The notes below the pieces were generated by a model. The model made no database searches and was not told where the DNA came from. It saw nothing but the letters and a program-made list of their open reading frames with translations. This document shows, piece after piece, positions 44,015 through 53,819 of a stretch of DNA of 64,000 bases (its first letter is position 1; each line of letters begins with the position of its first letter). Where the stretch lies: positions 62,764 to 126,763 of the forward strand of contig WSXV01000007.1 in NCBI GenBank assembly GCA_009773475.1. The letters run 5' to 3'. The DNA comes from Desulfobulbaceae bacterium. GTDB taxonomy: Bacteria > Desulfobacterota > Desulfobulbia > Desulfobulbales > Desulfocapsaceae. Made by a program: the position numbers and the translations under genes.

Positions 44015-45292
44015 ATGTCATTTGCAACTCTTGGACTCTCCGCCGCCCTGCTTCGTGCCGTTGAAGACGCCGGTTATACAACCCCCACCCCGATTCAGCG
44101 CAAGGCGATCCCGGCGGTGCTCTCCGGCAAGGATGTTATGGCGGCAGCCCAGACCGGTACCGGCAAGACCGCTGGTTTTGTCCTGCCGCTGCTGCAGCGT
44201 TTGGCTGGTGGCCGGGGGGTGCAGGCGAATCATATCCGCGCCCTGGTGCTGGTGCCGACACGGGAGCTGGCCGAGCAGGTGGCCGGAAGTGTTGCCGCGT
44301 ATGGCAGGCATCTGTCGCTGAAATCGGGGGTGGTGTATGGCGGGGTGAAGATCAATCCGCAGATGATGAAATTGCGAGGCGGGGTCGATGTGCTGGTGGC
44401 AACGCCTGGTCGTCTGCTCGATCTTTTTAACCAGAACGCCGTGCGTTTTACCCAGGTGGAGACGCTGGTCCTTGACGAGGCCGACCGGATGCTCGACCTG
44501 GGGTTTATTGCTGATATCCGCAAGATCCTGGCCTTGCTGCCGGTCAGACGGCAGAATCTGCTCTTTTCAGCGACCTTTTCCAACGATATTCGCACCCTCA
44601 CCGAGGGCTTGCTTAGAAATCCGGTGCAGATTGAGGTCAGCCCCCGCAACTCGGCGGCCAAAGGGGTGAAACAGTGGGTGTATGAGGCGGATAAAGCCAG
44701 GAAACCGGCCCTGCTCAGTTATCTGGTGCGCAAGAGAGGCTGGGAGCAGGTGCTGGTTTTTGTCCGCACCCGCAATGGGGCCGATAGCCTGGCTCGAACT
44801 CTGGTAAGCGATGGCATCCTTGCGGCGGTGATCCACGGGGAGAAGACCCAGGCGGAGCGAACCCGGGTCCTGGCTGATTTCAAGGCGGGACAGGTGCGGG
44901 TTCTTGTGGCCACCGACATTGCCGCCCGTGGCATTGACATCAGTGAGTTGCCGCAGGTGATCAATTTTGATTTGCCGAAGGTGGCCGAGGACTACATTCA
45001 CCGCATCGGTCGCACCGGTCGTGCCGGTTCGCAAGGGGAAGGGATCTCATTGGTCAGCGCCGATGAGGTGCAGCAGCTGGCTGCCATTGAAACCTTGATC
45101 GGCCAGACCCTGGTGCGCGAGGTGGTCACCGGTTTTATCCCGACCCATAGTGTCCCCTTAACCCGGCAGCTGAAGATCCGTCCAAAAAAGCCAAAGAAAT
45201 CTAAACCGCTTGCTGTCACGGGTGGACCTCGGCCGTCGGCTGGAGAAAAGAAAAACACCAGCTCAAAACCCCAGCGCAGGCGTAAGCCATAG
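44015..45292 (+). CDS. rhlE: DEAD-box RNA helicase (RhlE-like)
   Basis: The 425-residue protein has the full motif set: Q motif TPIQRKAIP, Walker [30 protein letters not shown] ([14 protein letters not shown]), SATF, and the C-terminal [20 protein letters not shown] and [10 protein letters not shown]. The basic lysine-rich tail (KPKKSKP) is RhlE-like. RhlE-type helicases remodel RNA in ribosome assembly and RNA decay, often in the cold. ATG at 44015 has a weak AGAGAAAAC site. It is flanked on both sides by inverted copies of a MITE-like repeat, so this single gene sits inside a composite-looking unit. Confidence 0.93.
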   Translation: MSFATLGLSAALLRAVEDAGYTTPTPIQRKAIPAVLSGKDVMAAAQTGTGKTAGFVLPLLQRLAGGRGVQANHIRALVLVPTRELAEQVAGSVAAYGRHLSLKSGVVYGGVKINPQMMKLRGGVDVLVATPGRLLDLFNQNAVRFTQVETLVLDEADRMLDLGFIADIRKILALLPVRRQNLLFSATFSNDIRTLTEGLLRNPVQIEVSPRNSAAKGVKQWVYEADKARKPALLSYLVRKRGWEQVLVFVRTRNGADSLARTLVSDGILAAVIHGEKTQAERTRVLADFKAGQVRVLVATDIAARGIDISELPQVINFDLPKVAEDYIHRIGRTGRAGSQGEGISLVSADEVQQLAAIETLIGQTLVREVVTGFIPTHSVPLTRQLKIRPKKPKKSKPLAVTGGPRPSAGEKKNTSSKPQRRRKP

Positions 45293-45379
45293 CTCCCGCC
45301 AGTCTCTTCGTCAGCACCCTCGTTCCTCAATCGCCTCGGGCTCGTCAACAGAGTCCGGTGATCCTCTCATGGACACGTT

Positions 45380-45565
45380 ATTCGAATTCTCAATCATGCG
45401 TTACCTATCCGGTTCGTTCGGTAAAGAAAACGCCCCTCCCTTGATGGGAGGGGTTGGGGGTGGGTGAAGCTGCAATGAGCCGTTTCCACACTTGATTCCT
45501 CCCTCCCTAACCCTTGCCCGCCAGGGGAGATTCTGGAAACTTCACTTTTGATTGAGAATTCGAAT
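45380..45565. repeat. MITE-like element with perfect 17-bp terminal inverted repeats
   Basis: ATTCGAATTCTCAATCA (45380-45396) and TGATTGAGAATTCGAAT (45549-45565) are exact complements bounding 186 bases with no gene, a typical size for a miniature inverted-repeat element. The inside includes hairpin CCCCTCCC-TTGAT-GGGAGGGG and a GGGGGTGGGTG run. An inverted, degenerate copy is at 43651-43804. No obvious target-site duplication was seen. Confidence 0.8.
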
Positions 45566-45576
45566 TACCCCATTCT

Positions 45577-48297
45577 TCAGGGGCGCAGGGCCTCTTCGAT
45601 GGCTGCTTGCAATTCTGTCAGCTCAAAGGGTTTACTGATGGCGGCACGGAATCCGTAGGCCTGGTAGTTGGCCATGACCGGATCGTTGGAGTAGCCGCTG
45701 GAGACAATGAGGCGGGCGTTTGGGTCCTTTTGCAGGAGAATGGATGCCGCCTCTTTTCCACCCATGCCGCCGGGAATGGTCAGATCCATGATCACCAAGT
45801 CCACCGGAGTTCCGGCAGCCTGTAATGTCTCATACATCCTGATGGCTTCTGCCCCGTTCTCTACCAGCACGGCTTGATGGCCAAGGGCGGTCAGCTGATG
45901 CCGGATAACTTCACGGATGATCATCTCGTCGTCAAGGATCATAACCCTTGCCGATTTGATGGGTCTGGCTGGGGATTCCAGCCCTGCTTGCCTGGTGCCG
46001 GACGAGTTGATCTGCATGGAATGTACCGGTAGGTAGATGGAAAAGGTCGTGCCCTGATCGGGCTCGGATTGCACCAGGAGATGGCCATTATGTTTGCGGA
46101 TAATGGAATGGCAGATGGCCAGCCCCAGTCCGTTGCCCGTTTCTTTGGTGGTAAAGTAAGGATCAAAGATCCGGTCGATGATTTCCGGCGGGATTCCGCT
46201 TCCGCTATCCCTGATCGTAATCCGCACATAGCAGCCTTCCTGGCTTTTGAGCAGGGGCTCGGAGGCAGGATCAGTGATGTTGTCGCCGCTGATGATGATC
46301 TTGCCGCCCTCGGGCATGGCATGTTTGGCATTGAGGATGATATTCTGGATAACCTGGCTGATCTGGCCGATATCCACCTCAGCCTTCCATAGGTATTTGG
46401 GGAAGTGGTATTCACAGCCGACCTTGCTGCCATGCAATACAAAATCGGCGGAATCCTGGATAACCGCAGGCAGTGAGGCGCTGTCCTTCACCGGATTCCC
46501 TCCCTTGGAGAAGGTGAGCAGCTGTTTGGTGAGATAGCTGGCCCGCATAATCGCTTTCTGGGCTTCGGCAAGCAGGGCGGAAGCGCCTTCGTCTTTTCCG
46601 GCGATGCGGAAGGCGGCCACTTCGATATTGCCCAGGATGGCGGCGAGAATATTGTTGAAATCATGGGCAATCCCGCCGGCAAGGACGCCAACGGACTCGA
46701 GCTTCATGACCTTGAACAGTTCGCTTTCAATTCTCTTCTCGTGGGTAATGTCGCGGAAGACGATCACCACCCCAAGCATATTGCTGTCCCAGTCAAGGAT
46801 GGGGGCGCCACTGTCGGCTATACTGCGAATGACTCCGTTTTTGGCAACCAGGGCGGTGTCGTTGGCAAGGGTGGTTGGCCGACCCGTTTCCAGGACCGTG
46901 TGAACCGGACTTGCTATCGTTGCTCCGGTTTTTTCATCGATGAGAGAAAAGATGGTGGCGGCTGCCTGTCCCTGGGCTTCTCCATTGGTCCAGCCGGTCA
47001 GTTCCTCCGCTGCATTGTTGATAAAGACAACCTTCCCTGCAGTGTCGGTGGTGATTACCGCATCTCCAATGGAATGGAGGGTGACCGCAAGTCGTTCTTT
47101 TTCATCGGCCAGCTCTTTCTGGGCGTTTAATCTGACGGTGACTTCAGTCTCCAGGCTATGGGTGAAGGTCTGGATTCGTTTGACCATGGCGTTGAACCCG
47201 CGTACCAGTTTTCCGATCTCGTCGTTGCGGTTTACCGGCAGTGCTGTTTGACCCAGGGTCCCGTTTTCCATGTCCTGCATTGCCAAGGACAAGGCATTGA
47301 GCGGGGAGGAAATGGAGCGGGCGACAAAAAAAGTGATGATCGCCGCCAGCAGAATCGCCGCGAGAAAAATGACGATGATCTGGAGGACGGCATCTTTGAT
47401 CAGTATCCAGGCGCGCTCATAGTCCAGGATTGTGACCAGGGTGGCAGCCGGTTTTCCATCCTGGCCGGCAATATCGAACAAATCGAAGACCTTGCGTTCA
47501 CCATCCATTGAACAGCGTAAGATCGTTAACGATTTTACGCTGTTCGCCGTTTTCAATTCAGCAATAACTTTCGGGAGCTGAGTAAGGTGTATCTCAAAGG
47601 GATAGGAGGCGGCAAAAAATTTATCCTTTGTCACCAAAGCGGTGTGGTCGGTCCCGGCGGCCTTCTGCATGGCCTGCATCATCGGAGTGTTGTCGGAAAG
47701 TCTGACTGCGGCCAGAAGAGTACCGATCTGGGCGTCTCGATTCTTGATCGGGACGGCCGATTCGATCAGGAGTTCTGTCTGCTGCTGCCAATTGTCTGGT
47801 CCGCCGACAGCGGCCCGGGCGAGCAGGGGATGGTCTTCCTGGATGGTTATAGTTACGGTCTTCCCCTCTAAAGCCCGGCGAACCAGCGGGTGCTGGGAGA
47901 TGTCGGCGGCGCTGTCGGTTATCGACGGATACATGGCCACGATCCTGCCCGAGGTGTCGGTGGCAAGAAGAAAATCCATCTTGTATTCCCGGGCCAGGGT
48001 TTCCAACTGTTTCTGCAGCTGGGGCAGGACGCCGAGGCGCAGGGTGGTTTTGCAGGTGTTATCATTGGCCGTGGCCATGGTTGTCAATGCCAGCCGTTCT
48101 TCTATGTTTTGATAGTAGAGCTTGCAGGCTCCCAGGCTGGCTTGCAGTTCCCGGGTCAGGCTGCGGTTGATCTGTTCCCTGTAGGAGAAAACAGAGAACA
48201 CCGTGGCGAGCAGCATGGGAAGAAGAACGACGCCCATTGCCATAAAGGTGAGCCGGGAGCGAAGGGAATAGAATTTGTTTTTTCGGATCGAGAACAT
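45577..48297 (-). CDS. Membrane hybrid kinase: dCache sensor, HAMP, PAS, kinase, receiver
   Basis: Membrane helix (about 15-40), a periplasmic dCache-like sensor (about 45-285), a second helix (about 290-320), HAMP (SSPLNALSLAMQDMENG), PAS (about 400-510), HisKA with H545 in GGIAHDFNN, ATPase motifs (GNGLGLAICH-type) and a receiver with D838 (MDLTIPGGMGG). It detects an extracytoplasmic ligand and probably passes phosphate on through the receiver. ATG at 48297 is preferred; an upstream TTG at 48315 is the longer alternative. The COG2984 binding protein lies directly upstream on the same strand, perhaps as ligand presenter. Confidence 0.9.
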   Translation of the reverse strand: MFSIRKNKFYSLRSRLTFMAMGVVLLPMLLATVFSVFSYREQINRSLTRELQASLGACKLYYQNIEERLALTTMATANDNTCKTTLRLGVLPQLQKQLETLAREYKMDFLLATDTSGRIVAMYPSITDSAADISQHPLVRRALEGKTVTITIQEDHPLLARAAVGGPDNWQQQTELLIESAVPIKNRDAQIGTLLAAVRLSDNTPMMQAMQKAAGTDHTALVTKDKFFAASYPFEIHLTQLPKVIAELKTANSVKSLTILRCSMDGERKVFDLFDIAGQDGKPAATLVTILDYERAWILIKDAVLQIIVIFLAAILLAAIITFFVARSISSPLNALSLAMQDMENGTLGQTALPVNRNDEIGKLVRGFNAMVKRIQTFTHSLETEVTVRLNAQKELADEKERLAVTLHSIGDAVITTDTAGKVVFINNAAEELTGWTNGEAQGQAAATIFSLIDEKTGATIASPVHTVLETGRPTTLANDTALVAKNGVIRSIADSGAPILDWDSNMLGVVIVFRDITHEKRIESELFKVMKLESVGVLAGGIAHDFNNILAAILGNIEVAAFRIAGKDEGASALLAEAQKAIMRASYLTKQLLTFSKGGNPVKDSASLPAVIQDSADFVLHGSKVGCEYHFPKYLWKAEVDIGQISQVIQNIILNAKHAMPEGGKIIISGDNITDPASEPLLKSQEGCYVRITIRDSGSGIPPEIIDRIFDPYFTTKETGNGLGLAICHSIIRKHNGHLLVQSEPDQGTTFSIYLPVHSMQINSSGTRQAGLESPARPIKSARVMILDDEMIIREVIRHQLTALGHQAVLVENGAEAIRMYETLQAAGTPVDLVIMDLTIPGGMGGKEAASILLQKDPNARLIVSSGYSNDPVMANYQAYGFRAAISKPFELTELQAAIEEALRP

Positions 48298-48319
48298 ATC
48301 TTTAGTCTTTAACAATGAA

Positions 48320-48523
48320 TTAAGGGTGGATCGTTTTTCTAGCGTAGATTATATCGGTTGCTTCCAGGATATCCACTGGAATCTTCAGAATAAGTTCTTT
48401 TTCCTGGTCAAGGGTGAGGACAATGGCGAGCCTGACGGGTTTAGCGCCTGCCAGGACCCTGACAATTTTGCCTGGGCTGTTATTGTCTCGCTGGTTTGAG
48501 CACGATTGTGTCATAAAGAACAT
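48320..48523 (-). pseudogene. Remnant of a duplicated binding-protein C-terminus
   Basis: This 67-codon frame ends LILKIPVDILEATDIIYARK, which mirrors the last residues of the upstream binding protein (LGITIPMDILSAADVLYDTI): IP-DIL-A-D--Y align. It is in another reading frame than the upstream gene, overlaps it by 44 bases, and lacks the rest of the domain. A decayed tandem duplicate is the simplest reading; a small translated peptide cannot be excluded. The preceding PGKIVRVLAGAKPVRLAIVL looks like the strand before the tail in the family. Confidence 0.45.
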
Positions 48524-49601
48524 CGGCGGCGCTGAGGATATCCATGGGGATGGTGATCCCTAGTTGCCGGGCTCGCTCGAGATTAAAGACCAAGGCCTGG
48601 CCATTGGCATCGGCAATGGGGATTTCGCCTGCGGGGATGCCGTCCAGAATAGCGGCAGCCTGTTGGCCGGCCTGTTCTCCCATGGCTTTAAAATCAACAG
48701 CCGCTCCGCCAAACATGCCCAGTTGTGAATAGAAATAATTGCTTGCCATCTCCGGTTTAGTGGAGTTGGCAAAGAGCCAGGTGAGGATCTCCCGGATCGT
48801 GATATTTTTGTTGTCGGCAGTTTTTAAGGTGGTCAGCACCGGATAGATTGCCCCCATCTCCGGGTCATTATTGATGGCCCTGATTTTCTCTTTGAGTTCC
48901 TCAAAAGTCTTGACCTGATAATACTCCATGGCAACCAGCGAAGATGTCCCGGCCAACTCCTTGTCGATCTGTATTCTAAAGGCATCCCCGGTGGGTGAGC
49001 TGTCATAGATAAAGACAACCTTACGCAGTCCGATGATGATCCGCATGATTTCCAGGGCCTTGGCGAGATAGATTTTCTCATAGACGCCGGTGACGGTGCC
49101 GCCTGGATTTTCCCGTGTCTCCATGAATTTTTTGGTCTGGTTGTAGTGTTCCGGCTGCCGGTTCATGCCGGAAAAAACAACCGGGATGGCACTGCCGGCA
49201 AGGGGCAACATCACCATTCGTGCGGCATTATCATCGATGGTGATTACCAGATCCGGAGCGAATCCCTTGATCTGGTCCAGGGCCAGACGGCCTCTTTCCT
49301 CAATCTCTTCGGTTGCGGTGTAGGCCCTCAGGGTGTCCATGAAAAAATATTGCACCTGGAGGTTCTTGCCATCTTTGAATCCTTTCTCCTCCAGGGCAAG
49401 AAGAATGCCGTCCAGCTGCGGCTGCCCGGTGACCTGGCCTTGTTCGTAGCTGCTGACAATAAGGACTTTTTTCTGTGTTTCCCCTTCCGCACACAGGCCA
49501 GAGCCTGGTAGGAGCAAGATGAGGGACAGGATTACAAGTTGAATAAAGGGGAAGGGACAGGCAGAAGGAAACAGCCCGTTTTTCGCGCTTTTATGTGTCA
49601 T
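48480..49601 (-). CDS. COG2984-type ABC substrate-binding protein beside a kinase
   Basis: A signal peptide (helix FIQLVILSLILLLPGSGLCA) is followed by the ABC_sub_bind fold (VLIVSSYEQGQVTGQPQLDG, PDLVITIDDNAARMV, IPVVFSGMN, GTVTGVYE, ERARQLGITIP). The length is 373 aa from ATG 49601 with GAGGGTG nearby; ATG 49616 is possible. No permease or ATPase gene is near. The hybrid sensor kinase follows after 183 bases containing a remnant of its C-terminus. In such loci the protein probably binds a ligand and modulates the kinase sensor (inference). Confidence 0.82.
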   Translation of the reverse strand: MTHKSAKNGLFPSACPFPFIQLVILSLILLLPGSGLCAEGETQKKVLIVSSYEQGQVTGQPQLDGILLALEEKGFKDGKNLQVQYFFMDTLRAYTATEEIEERGRLALDQIKGFAPDLVITIDDNAARMVMLPLAGSAIPVVFSGMNRQPEHYNQTKKFMETRENPGGTVTGVYEKIYLAKALEIMRIIIGLRKVVFIYDSSPTGDAFRIQIDKELAGTSSLVAMEYYQVKTFEELKEKIRAINNDPEMGAIYPVLTTLKTADNKNITIREILTWLFANSTKPEMASNYFYSQLGMFGGAAVDFKAMGEQAGQQAAAILDGIPAGEIPIADANGQALVFNLERARQLGITIPMDILSAADVLYDTIVLKPARQ

Positions 49602-49773
49602 GACGTTCACCCTCATTTCTTCCTGATTTCTGTGTTTTTTATCCTGGATGGGTGGCATCCATTGCCCTGTGAGCTTCCCGGAGCTTGCTGCTCTTGCAAA
49701 CTGAAGAATGAGTCGAAGGTTCCATGGTTGCATAAAACTGATTTATTTGCCATCAACTTTTGGCCCATTTAGC

Positions 49774-50445
49774 CTATTCCCTTTCTTTATTTCTCTTCAT
49801 TTCTTCCATGACCGATTCATAATGCTCCTGGTAGTTCACCTTCAGGCAGTCGGGGCAGATGGAATGACTAAAATCGACGGAGGCGTGCCGCGAAATATAT
49901 TTCTCGACCTGTTCCCAGTATCCTTCATCGGTGCGAATGCACTTGCAGAAGCTGCAAATCGGCAGGATTCCCTGCAGGGTTTGTACCTCATCCAGTGCGC
50001 TACGCAGCTCGGTGATCAGTTGTTCCCGCTCCAGATGATACTGTTGCAACGCCTTGTGGGCGTCACCATCACGGCTGCATTTTTCAATGGCGGCGAAGAG
50101 TTTGCCGAGATCAATGGGTTTAAGGACATAATGGTCTATACCGATTTCAATGGCTTCCAGGAGAAAGGCTGTGTCGCTATAGGCAGTGGTGGCGATGATC
50201 CTGGTGTCAGGGTTGATCTTCCGAATCGCGTGCGCCATCTGCAGTCCGTCCATAACCGGCATGCGGATATCGGTGATCACCAGATCAGGGCTGAAGCGGT
50301 GGAAAAGTTCGAGGCCGATGATACCGTCTTCAGCGGTCAGAACCTTTTTGGCCCGACGTTTTAAAAGCTGTTCCATCTCCGTTCTGGTGGTGGCGTCATC
50401 TTCGACATAGAGAATGGTCAGGTCAAGGCGTTTGTTTTCTAACAT
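49774..50445 (-). CDS. Response regulator with a cysteine-containing C-terminal domain
   Basis: The receiver (1-125) has acceptor D59 (VITDIRMP) and the K of LKPI. After a coiled helix (about 130-165), the C-terminus has ICSFCKCIRTDEGYW and SHSICPDCL, four to five cysteines in CxxC-type pairs, as in the receivers paired with many PAS kinases of anaerobes. The region could bind a metal. There is no DNA-binding helix. It is the gene after the MASE-like kinase (25-base gap), with AGGAGTG before ATG, and probably its partner. Confidence 0.85.
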   Translation of the reverse strand: MLENKRLDLTILYVEDDATTRTEMEQLLKRRAKKVLTAEDGIIGLELFHRFSPDLVITDIRMPVMDGLQMAHAIRKINPDTRIIATTAYSDTAFLLEAIEIGIDHYVLKPIDLGKLFAAIEKCSRDGDAHKALQQYHLEREQLITELRSALDEVQTLQGILPICSFCKCIRTDEGYWEQVEKYISRHASVDFSHSICPDCLKVNYQEHYESVMEEMKRNKERE

Positions 50446-50470
50446 AAAGCACTCCTATGATATGCTGGAT

Positions 50471-53419
50471 TTACGTGGAAACTTCATCGTTGAAGGAAGT
50501 TTCCGGTCTTTTGGATGTTTCCTTCTGCCCCGGTAGTTCAATGGTAAACATGGCCCCTTGCCTGGTGTTGTGGGCGGACAGCCTGCCGTCCATGTGTTCA
50601 ATAATCAGTTTTGACATATACAACCCTGTGCCTGTGCCCTTGTCCGGCTCCTTGGTGGTGAAATAGGGTACGAAGATTTGGTCCAGGAGCTCGGCGTCTA
50701 TGCCTCCGCCATTATCTGCGATCTTGATGGTGACTGAGGTATCAGCGTGATACATATTGATATCAATGCGGCTTAGGAGCTGAGCTTGGTTGTTGGTGCA
50801 GGCTCTGTGGGCGAGAATGGCATCTTGGGCGTTGTTCAGAATGTTCATGATAACATGGCGGAATTCATTGCGATATCCAGTTATCAGTATGGCCTCGCAG
50901 GCGGGCAGGGTCGTCATGGTATTGAAGCTTTTGTTATGGGTGTGACAGGTGAGATTATAATCGATTCGGTTGGATGAGAGTTGGGTGGAGGCTAACTGGA
51001 GCACTTCGCCTACGACTCGAATTGCGTCGAATGTGGACTTTTGCTTGTCCGGTTTGAAGAAGTTGCGAAAATCGTCGATGGTCTTGGACATGTGCTGGAT
51101 CAGATTCATGGATTTTTGCACAGTTCTGTCGACCACTTCCTGATTCATTTCTCTAAAGGCCTGGGCCTCTTGGAGATTTTGAATAATCAGGCCAAGGGAA
51201 TTGAGCGGTTGTCGCCACTGGTGGGCGATGGCGCCAAGCATCTCGCCCATGGCTGCAAGTTTGGACTGCTGGATCAGTATCTGCTCATTCTGGAGCCTGA
51301 GCACCACCTCCTCGTTCACCCGCTGCTCCAAGTTTCTGAACAGGGATTCCAGTTGCCGGGACTTCTCCCCCAGTACCTCCTCTGCCTGTTTGCGAACGCT
51401 GATATCCGTGTGGGTGCCGGACATCATCAGCGGTTTGCCATCCACTGTGTGTAATATTACTTTGCCTCGGGTACGCACCCACACCCAGTGGCCGTCTTGA
51501 TGGCGCAACCGGCATTCGTGGTCATGATAATCGAGAACGCCAGTAAAGTGCTGCTGCAGCAGAGAGTCTGAAATCAGGAGGTCCTCAGGGTGAACAAGTT
51601 GTAACCAGGTTTGGATGCTGACGGGCCGCAATTCCTCCAGTCGGTAGCCGAGCATTGACGCCCAGCGCTCGTTGAAAAATATCTCCCCGGTTTGCACATT
51701 CCATTCCCAGGTTCCGACATTGGTGGCAACGATGATGGAAGCCAGTCGTTGCCGCTCATCCTCAAGGGCGGCAGTACGAGCCTGCACGGTTTTCTCAAGT
51801 TCAGCATTATGAGCACTGATGGTTGTCAGATTGTTGTCAATGATGGTTGCCGAATGTCGGAAATTGTCTATCAGTCCCTGCAGCTCAATAAAGTTTGAAC
51901 GCGGCCAGGAGATATCTTCGTGCCCCGCGATTTTTGCAGGCAGGTTTTGGGAGATACGAGCCAGGGCCTGGATGGGATCGGTTAGATAGCGGCTGATTAG
52001 GGCGGCGAGGGTGATCATGACCACCAGGAAGGCCATAACGATGGAGAGTCCCCAGATGGTGGAGTCATAGAAATAGCTTTGCATGGGAGCAACGGAAGCT
52101 TCCACCAGCAGGGTCCAGGGGGTGCCTGGGATCGGCAGCCTTGAGAAATAATATGCTCCCTTCCAGGAGTCCATGATGCTGATATTTTTTTGGATGCCGG
52201 GGAGCCAGAGGTTTGTTGTGTCAGACACGGAAATAATCTGCCCGGTAGTTTGTTGCAGAGCATCCAGTGGTTGTCTTGATCTGTTGGTGCTGACGACCAC
52301 CTTGTCGTGCCGGTCCAGAATGGTGCAGGATATTTTCTGATAATGGCTGGACTGCTCCAGTAACTGCTGCAACTTGTTCAAATTAATGGCGCCCACTCCA
52401 TAATGGGACAACTGTCCGTTGTTAACGATGGGGGTGCTGATGACAAAGATGGGGGCGAAAATGGTTGCCTGTCCGGTGAAAACATCGGAGATGGTGGGGT
52501 GCAGGGTGCTGCTCATTTCTTTAAACCAGGCGCGGTCACTCAAATTAATCCCGATGGTGGATTCACCCTTCTCATTCACTGGTGGATCGCAGACGATGTT
52601 GGTGGCCATGCCGTCGGCAAGAATAACGGTGTGAAAGAGAGGGAAAAGTTGATGAATAGTCTTCAACTCATCTTGCAGTTCATCGGAGGGGTGCAGTGGA
52701 TGGTTGTTTCCCAGTTCTGCAATAACGCGGGTCGCGTTTGTATAGTCGGAGATCCATTTGCTTATGGAATGAGCGGTGAACTGTGATTCGAGCTGAATGT
52801 CATCCAGCATGCGCGTCTGGGTCGCCGAAACCTCACGGCGGGTCAGAAACAGGAGTATGCCCAGGGCAGGAATCATCAGAAACGCGGCTGCTACCTGGAA
52901 GATTACCTGATTGTAGGGGACGGGCTGGTGGTACAAACGAGGTGTCTTCCACGAGAGACGGGGCAGCAGAGATAGACCAATCCAGGCAATCAGGGTGTTG
53001 AACATCCCGTTTAAGGCCTGTTTTAAAATGATAATAACGGTATGTTGAAGCCCAAGATCCATGATGCCGCCATAGAACAGGGCAACCAAAGGGCACCCCA
53101 GCAGCAGCCAGTAGAGGCTGTCGATGAGCAGCAGGTTGGATCTGCCTCGCTTGAGGGCCAAGCCCATCCACAGGATCTCAGCGGTGAAGATGATAATGGC
53201 GTAAGGATGGTTCCAGAGGACAAAGGTGTAGCTGGAGGCGATCAGCGCCACTCCCACACCAAGCCATGTTCCCAGTCGGTTGACGGCGATAACCGAGAAG
53301 ATACTGCCGAAGATGAACGCTACCCCGAAGGAGATGGGCAGAGCCAGGGTGTTGCCGGCTATACCGAGCAATGACAGGATGATGGCAATCAACAATGATT
53401 TGATCAGGGGCTGAGGCAT
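50471..53419 (-). CDS. Membrane sensor kinase: multi-helix N-terminus, dCache sensor, PAS, HisKA
   Basis: The N-terminus (1-165) has about five to six hydrophobic helices, a MASE-like membrane region. It is followed by a helix and dCache-type periplasmic domain (about 195-450), another membrane helix, a linker, a PAS domain (about 565-680), a coiled-coil and a kinase with H733 in IAHQWRQPLN and ATPase motifs ADNGGGI and KGTGTGLYMSKL. It senses something within or outside the membrane and signals to the response regulator encoded next. The HQWRQP form of the phospho-acceptor box is typical of one kinase subclass. Size 982 aa. Confidence 0.88.
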   Translation of the reverse strand: MPQPLIKSLLIAIILSLLGIAGNTLALPISFGVAFIFGSIFSVIAVNRLGTWLGVGVALIASSYTFVLWNHPYAIIIFTAEILWMGLALKRGRSNLLLIDSLYWLLLGCPLVALFYGGIMDLGLQHTVIIILKQALNGMFNTLIAWIGLSLLPRLSWKTPRLYHQPVPYNQVIFQVAAAFLMIPALGILLFLTRREVSATQTRMLDDIQLESQFTAHSISKWISDYTNATRVIAELGNNHPLHPSDELQDELKTIHQLFPLFHTVILADGMATNIVCDPPVNEKGESTIGINLSDRAWFKEMSSTLHPTISDVFTGQATIFAPIFVISTPIVNNGQLSHYGVGAINLNKLQQLLEQSSHYQKISCTILDRHDKVVVSTNRSRQPLDALQQTTGQIISVSDTTNLWLPGIQKNISIMDSWKGAYYFSRLPIPGTPWTLLVEASVAPMQSYFYDSTIWGLSIVMAFLVVMITLAALISRYLTDPIQALARISQNLPAKIAGHEDISWPRSNFIELQGLIDNFRHSATIIDNNLTTISAHNAELEKTVQARTAALEDERQRLASIIVATNVGTWEWNVQTGEIFFNERWASMLGYRLEELRPVSIQTWLQLVHPEDLLISDSLLQQHFTGVLDYHDHECRLRHQDGHWVWVRTRGKVILHTVDGKPLMMSGTHTDISVRKQAEEVLGEKSRQLESLFRNLEQRVNEEVVLRLQNEQILIQQSKLAAMGEMLGAIAHQWRQPLNSLGLIIQNLQEAQAFREMNQEVVDRTVQKSMNLIQHMSKTIDDFRNFFKPDKQKSTFDAIRVVGEVLQLASTQLSSNRIDYNLTCHTHNKSFNTMTTLPACEAILITGYRNEFRHVIMNILNNAQDAILAHRACTNNQAQLLSRIDINMYHADTSVTIKIADNGGGIDAELLDQIFVPYFTTKEPDKGTGTGLYMSKLIIEHMDGRLSAHNTRQGAMFTIELPGQKETSKRPETSFNDEVST

Positions 53420-53819
53420 TCAAGCTCACGGATGGTTCTTGTACGACCTGATTGGTAAAGAACCAGACAGACCTTTTTTGGCAAGGAACCTTCAAGAGGG
53501 GGTAAACATCCCTGATAATTACTTGATAATGAATATAAAAGAGAGAGAAAGTTGTTGTTGGATAAAGTTTTCTGGCCTTGCCCGAGCCATTGGACATATC
53601 GACGTGAAATTTACCAAACTGGATTCCCGATAAAACACTTGGTAATGACGGTGGGGTTATTTTGCAGGTAAACCAGTGTGTAAGACTCCGAGAGCCTCTA
53701 TTGATCTTGAACTTTTTTAAAATTTTCGATACTAATCGTAGAGATTTTATATGTATTCGGAGGGAAGTAAAACTCTGACTTCAGTATTCCCCCGTCTTCT
53801 TTTTTGCCGGAGTGTTTGA
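53420..53819. other. Intergenic region with dispersed repeats
   Basis: Holds the hairpin repeat TTCCCGATAAAACACTTGG (53624-53650) and, directly next to it, the reverse-oriented GAGCCTCTCGGAGTCTTAC-type repeat (53658-53699). No convincing gene; AT-rich stretch 53700-53800 probably has the promoter of the binding protein. Confidence 0.55.
53624..53699 (-). repeat. Compound dispersed repeat, copy 3
   Basis: Contains both repeat units found near 10011-10151, in opposite orientation and order: a CCCGATAAAACACTTGG hairpin-like block and, on the minus strand, CTCTCGGAGTCTTACACACT with TTTACCTGCAAAATAAC. That both units are together twice shows they form one composite repeat. Confidence 0.65.
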
